Shown piece by piece: positions 61,022-64,000 of a DNA stretch of 64,000 bases. Source of the stretch: Platynereis dumerilii (taxonomy: Eukaryota > Annelida > Polychaeta > Phyllodocida > Nereididae). The stretch covers positions 496,001-560,000 of the forward strand of contig JAPTHN010000149.1 in the NCBI GenBank assembly GCA_026936325.1, written 5' to 3'. The notes under the pieces are model-generated. The model was not told the DNA's origin and made no database searches. It saw only the letters and a program-made list of their open reading frames with translations. The translations under genes and the position numbers were made by a program. How positions within the stretch are numbered: position 1 is the stretch's first letter; the number at the start of each line of letters is the position of its first letter.

Positions 61022-63008
61022 GGGTGTGGCTGGTGCCCCAAAGTTTTCAGATCCCACTGTACCTTTTTTTGGTACTGTGTCTTGGTCCAAATAACATTTC
61101 TGGAAAGATTCATGGAAATCAGAAAATGTTTAACTTGAGCACAATCCAGTTGAAAATTTAAAAGATCAAACCGCGGTATTATATAACTTTGTCAATATGA
61201 GTCATACATTAAAATAAAATGTATGGTTGAACTGCCCTCAATTAGAGCTTCATTTTGAATACCAACTTCAATGGTCTAGGAAAATTTTACACGATGAAAC
61301 AAATCTATAATTCAAGTTTTTATGAGGAATAATTTGAAAATTATATAAAGACGAAGATTTGATATTAATCTGGTTCATATAGCATGGCAGTAAGTGCCAA
61401 AGGCACTATTTTGACATTTTGAAGGAATTTGATTATATTTGGATATTTTGTGCACTGTTGTAAGAAGTTTTACTGTTATTTGTAAAATCTCAAGCTACAA
61501 GGCAAGCAAATTGAGAGTGGCTAAATTCGGCCCATGCCTATCCTTCCCAATATCATTATTCATACAAAGTAGCATTAGGCCTTTGTGAACATAAAACAAC
61601 AGATAAATAAAACCAATTTAAGCTGAAAAAAAAAATTAAATCATTAAGTTTGCACCATGTGGGTGAGACCTTAGTAGTCCATATGTAATGCGTCTTAGCA
61701 ATTCGCAAGAACGTTCTATATTATCATAAGGTCAGGAAAAATCCTTCTCAATCAACTCATAATGATCTAGCACATATTTCAAGCACAAAATGTCTAATAA
61801 AATCGAAATTTTTGACTATATGGGCATGAAAAGTGGCCTATATAGCTAGCCACATTTTTAAAATTTGAGTTGAATAATGAATTAAATGACACATGCTGAA
61901 TGTGACGCTTATAAATAACAAAGGTTCGTGATTTTCCCTCTTGTCACATTTTTAGGATGCATTGATCATGACAATATGTGACATCTGAAACATGTTTATC
62001 CTCCACAAAGCATTCTAAAATTCATAAATCAGGTTTCTGAGGTCTAATGCTATGTTTGAAGGAACTGTGATAAATTGCAACAAGTGACAATATTATGGTG
62101 TTTAAAGAGATGATTAACACACCGCATACATTTATGTCTTTACTCAGATGTGACCAAATAACTGAATTCTCAATTGTATTGGCAAAAGTATTGCTTAATC
62201 ATCCTTGATTATCAATTTTACCTAGCTTACCTCAGTTAGTACTGATTTCGCATCTCACCTCACTTTCGAAAAAAGACAAAACGGTTAGCTGGTGTCAATG
62301 TAAACTCTTTTGACATAATTAGACCAAGTTACGCTTACCTTGTACTTTTCTTGGACCAGTTTACTCTTAGAATTGATAAGATTGACAATTGGCTAATTCA
62401 CATATTTAACAGTATGCCTGGAACTGAAATGTTTTGTATTTTAGCACCACTCATCAGCCACCGACCATAGATTGCAGCATACACTGTCTCTATGTATCAA
62501 CCACACACGTGTTCCCATGTATAAGTGTACGGCATTGTCAATATTAGACTGATAATAACTTTTTAAAAAATCAAAGTATATCAAGACATTGTCATTGCTT
62601 CATTACATAGGATAATTTTGGGTGATAATAGGCCTGTTGACATTTAAAATTAAAGTAATCAGTACTAATCACACAAATTACAAAGCTGCATTCAAATTAT
62701 GAATTGATACACTGCTTAAAATCATCTGATACCATTGAAGTTGGTATTCAAAATGAAGGTCTTATTGAGCCCTGGCCAGCTGCACATATTATATTGTTGT
62801 TTAATGAATATTGACAAAGTTACGGGAAACCGCGACTTAGGGTTTTAATAAAAAGAGACGAAACTTCAACTGCATTGTGCTCTAGTTAAACGTTTTTCAA
62901 TTTTCTTGAAACTTCACAGAAATGTCTCTCAGATCAAACCACAATACCAAAAAAAGGTACAGGGGGCTCCTCCAAAATTTTCCATTTTGATGGGCAACAG
63001 CCACACCC
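61022..63008. mobile_element. Long-TIR element nested in the TTA-flanked element
   Basis: Ends of about 290 bp are inverted copies starting GGGTGTGGCTG(G/T)TGCCC and sharing CTGTACCTTTTTTTGGTA, TAACTTTGTCAATAT and TTCATTTTGAATACCAACTT. TA flanks at 61020-61021 and 63009-63010 look like target duplications. The 1.4-kb middle has no recognisable transposase. The single arm at 25896-26200 looks related. Confidence 0.8.
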
Positions 63009-63485
63009 TACTGAAGGCGCTGAAGGTATGAAGAAACGTTGAGGAATCAATGCTGAAACTACCAAGAAGCTATTAGGAATCGTGAGGAACATCGGGAAAC
63101 CTTGCAGACAGCTCGCAGAAGGTGTCAGGACAGCACAGACAGCATGCAGACGGTGTCAGGAAGGTGCAGACAACACGCAGAAGGTCCCTGGAAAGCACTG
63201 AAATATGTGCAAAATGTTTAAGAACAAGATGTCATGTCAAGAAAAATTAGAAAAAATGGCATTCAGTCTGCCACCAAATAAAATTCCTCATGCTGTCTGG
63301 AGGGCTTCCTAATTGTCCTGTCCCATGTTTTTACCCTTCCTGAAGTGTTCTGCACCCTGTCAGCAGACAGAATGCAGAAGGTCTTTGGAATGGAGCATCT
63401 GATGCTGAAGATACGCTGAAATGGCCAAATTCGCTTCCCCAACCCTTCCCGGTCTTGTCCTGGCCCTAGTGGACACCTGGTCTTA

Positions 63486-64000
63486 AGAAGTAATCCGATT
63501 TGTACCCTGACCAGTATCTGCAAGATTGTTGTCTAACATACAAGTCAATCAGAGCTCTAAGATCAATTGCACTCATCTGGCGGTTAATCAACAATTGAAA
63601 CAGTCTGTCAAAACGAATCCTGTCGAAAGCTTTAGTGGCGTCTAGAAAGCAACTTGCGACCCTGGCTCCACCCTGCAGGTAATAATTCAGAGTCTCTTTG
63701 ACAACAAGTGAGCACATTGACGTACCAAGTTTGGCCTTGAATGCAAACTGCATAGGGGATGTGAGTAAAGCTTGAGAGTTTCTGGATAACATAACAAGAT
63801 TAAACACTTTTGCAATGCTGGACATTAACGCAATGCCTCTGTAGTTCTTGTCATTGCACAGATCTCCTTTATTGTCTTTTGGGATAGACAGTATTGTTGA
63901 TTTAAGAATCTCCCTTGGTTGGTATCCATGTGTGAGGATACAAATGAACAACTCTGCAATCATCACATACAAACTTTCTGATCCATAAATCAAATGGTTC
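63486..64000 (-). pseudogene. LINE B reverse transcriptase, N-terminal piece (cut by window edge)
   Basis: The frame includes ILKSTILSIPKDNKG and NYRGIALMSSIAKVFN (RT motifs 1-2), then CFLDATKAFDRI, the motif A with the first catalytic Asp. It ends at YKSDYF just before the inserted element. The frame is open from the edge of the window to the insertion. Confidence 0.85.

Larger units (their letters stand above)
60622..63482. mobile_element. TTA-flanked inverted-repeat element, PIF/Harbinger-like
   Basis: A perfect 24-bp inverted repeat beginning GTCCACTAGGGCCAGGACAA lies at 60630-60653 and 63451-63474, each exactly 8 bp inside a TTA (60619-60621 and 63483-63485). Removing the element and one TTA restores the LINE B frame. 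A 3-bp TTA duplication suits PIF/Harbinger. The outer 8 bp do not match between ends, which is unusual. The arms are dense in short motifs (TTCCTGAA, CCTTCAG and TGTCCTG on the left; their inverse on the right). There is no transposase. The core is interrupted by the element at 61022-63008. Confidence 0.75.
59605..64000 (-). mobile_element. LINE B, non-LTR retrotransposon, split by nested insertions
   Basis: A minus-strand LINE runs off the right edge of the window. The RT ORF is present as 63486-64000 and 59675-60621, separated by a 2.86-kb inserted element. After the stop codon the 3' end has AATAAA and a (TA)n tail at 59605-59622. The endonuclease lies outside the window. The RT pattern suggests the L2/CR1-like group, but the clade is not settled. 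Confidence 0.85.

Overview
The window looks like AT-rich intron and intergenic DNA from an invertebrate animal. The grounds are a spliced gene with GT/AG introns, a peptide-type rhodopsin-family receptor, a tRNA-derived SINE, non-LTR retrotransposons, and Ty3/gypsy and BEL/Pao relics. A marine invertebrate is a reasonable guess, but the phylum cannot be fixed from the sequence alone.

Host genes. The only host gene I can support well is on the minus strand: the 3' end of a class A neuropeptide-type GPCR. It has three exons with good splice sites: TM6 (25577-25677), TM7 with NPFIY (24255-24345), and a Cys-rich tail with the stop (23173-23355). Exons for TM1-TM5 were not found. Two short plus-strand open segments (2901-3187 and 6751-6885) could be exons of another gene. 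A decayed coding-like stretch lies at 38268-39123.

Duplication. Much of 0.6-50.5 kb is made of diverged direct copies of a few blocks. The clearest pair is 12.15-17.35 kb against 45.69-48.39 kb. Another block is present at about 1.7, 36.1 and 43.9 kb, and further blocks recur two or three times. The order suggests old tandem duplication, with one step of about 8 kb between 36 and 46 kb.

Mobile elements, left to right. LINE A (7.1-10.5 kb) is split by an 800-bp Tc1-type element with TA duplications and by a hAT-like element. A Tc1 end and a 455-bp palindromic MITE follow at 11.0-11.9 kb. A 3.3-kb mariner-type inverted-repeat element (13793-17136) carries a BEL/Pao gag fossil, and the paralogous block at 48.2 kb preserves the empty site. 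A 2.8-kb long-TIR element lies at 31843-34685 and a 196-bp MITE at 41603-41798. A Ty3/gypsy element (51028-56564) has apparently identical 829-bp LTRs and a GTAG duplication. A tRNA-SINE (57239-57438) and a hAT-like MITE (58290-58892) follow.

Right end. A minus-strand LINE (LINE B) is split by a TTA-flanked 2.86-kb element, which is itself split by a TA-flanked 2.0-kb long-TIR element. This three-level nest gives a relative order of insertion. I saw no CRISPR array, no rRNA and no functional tRNA gene.
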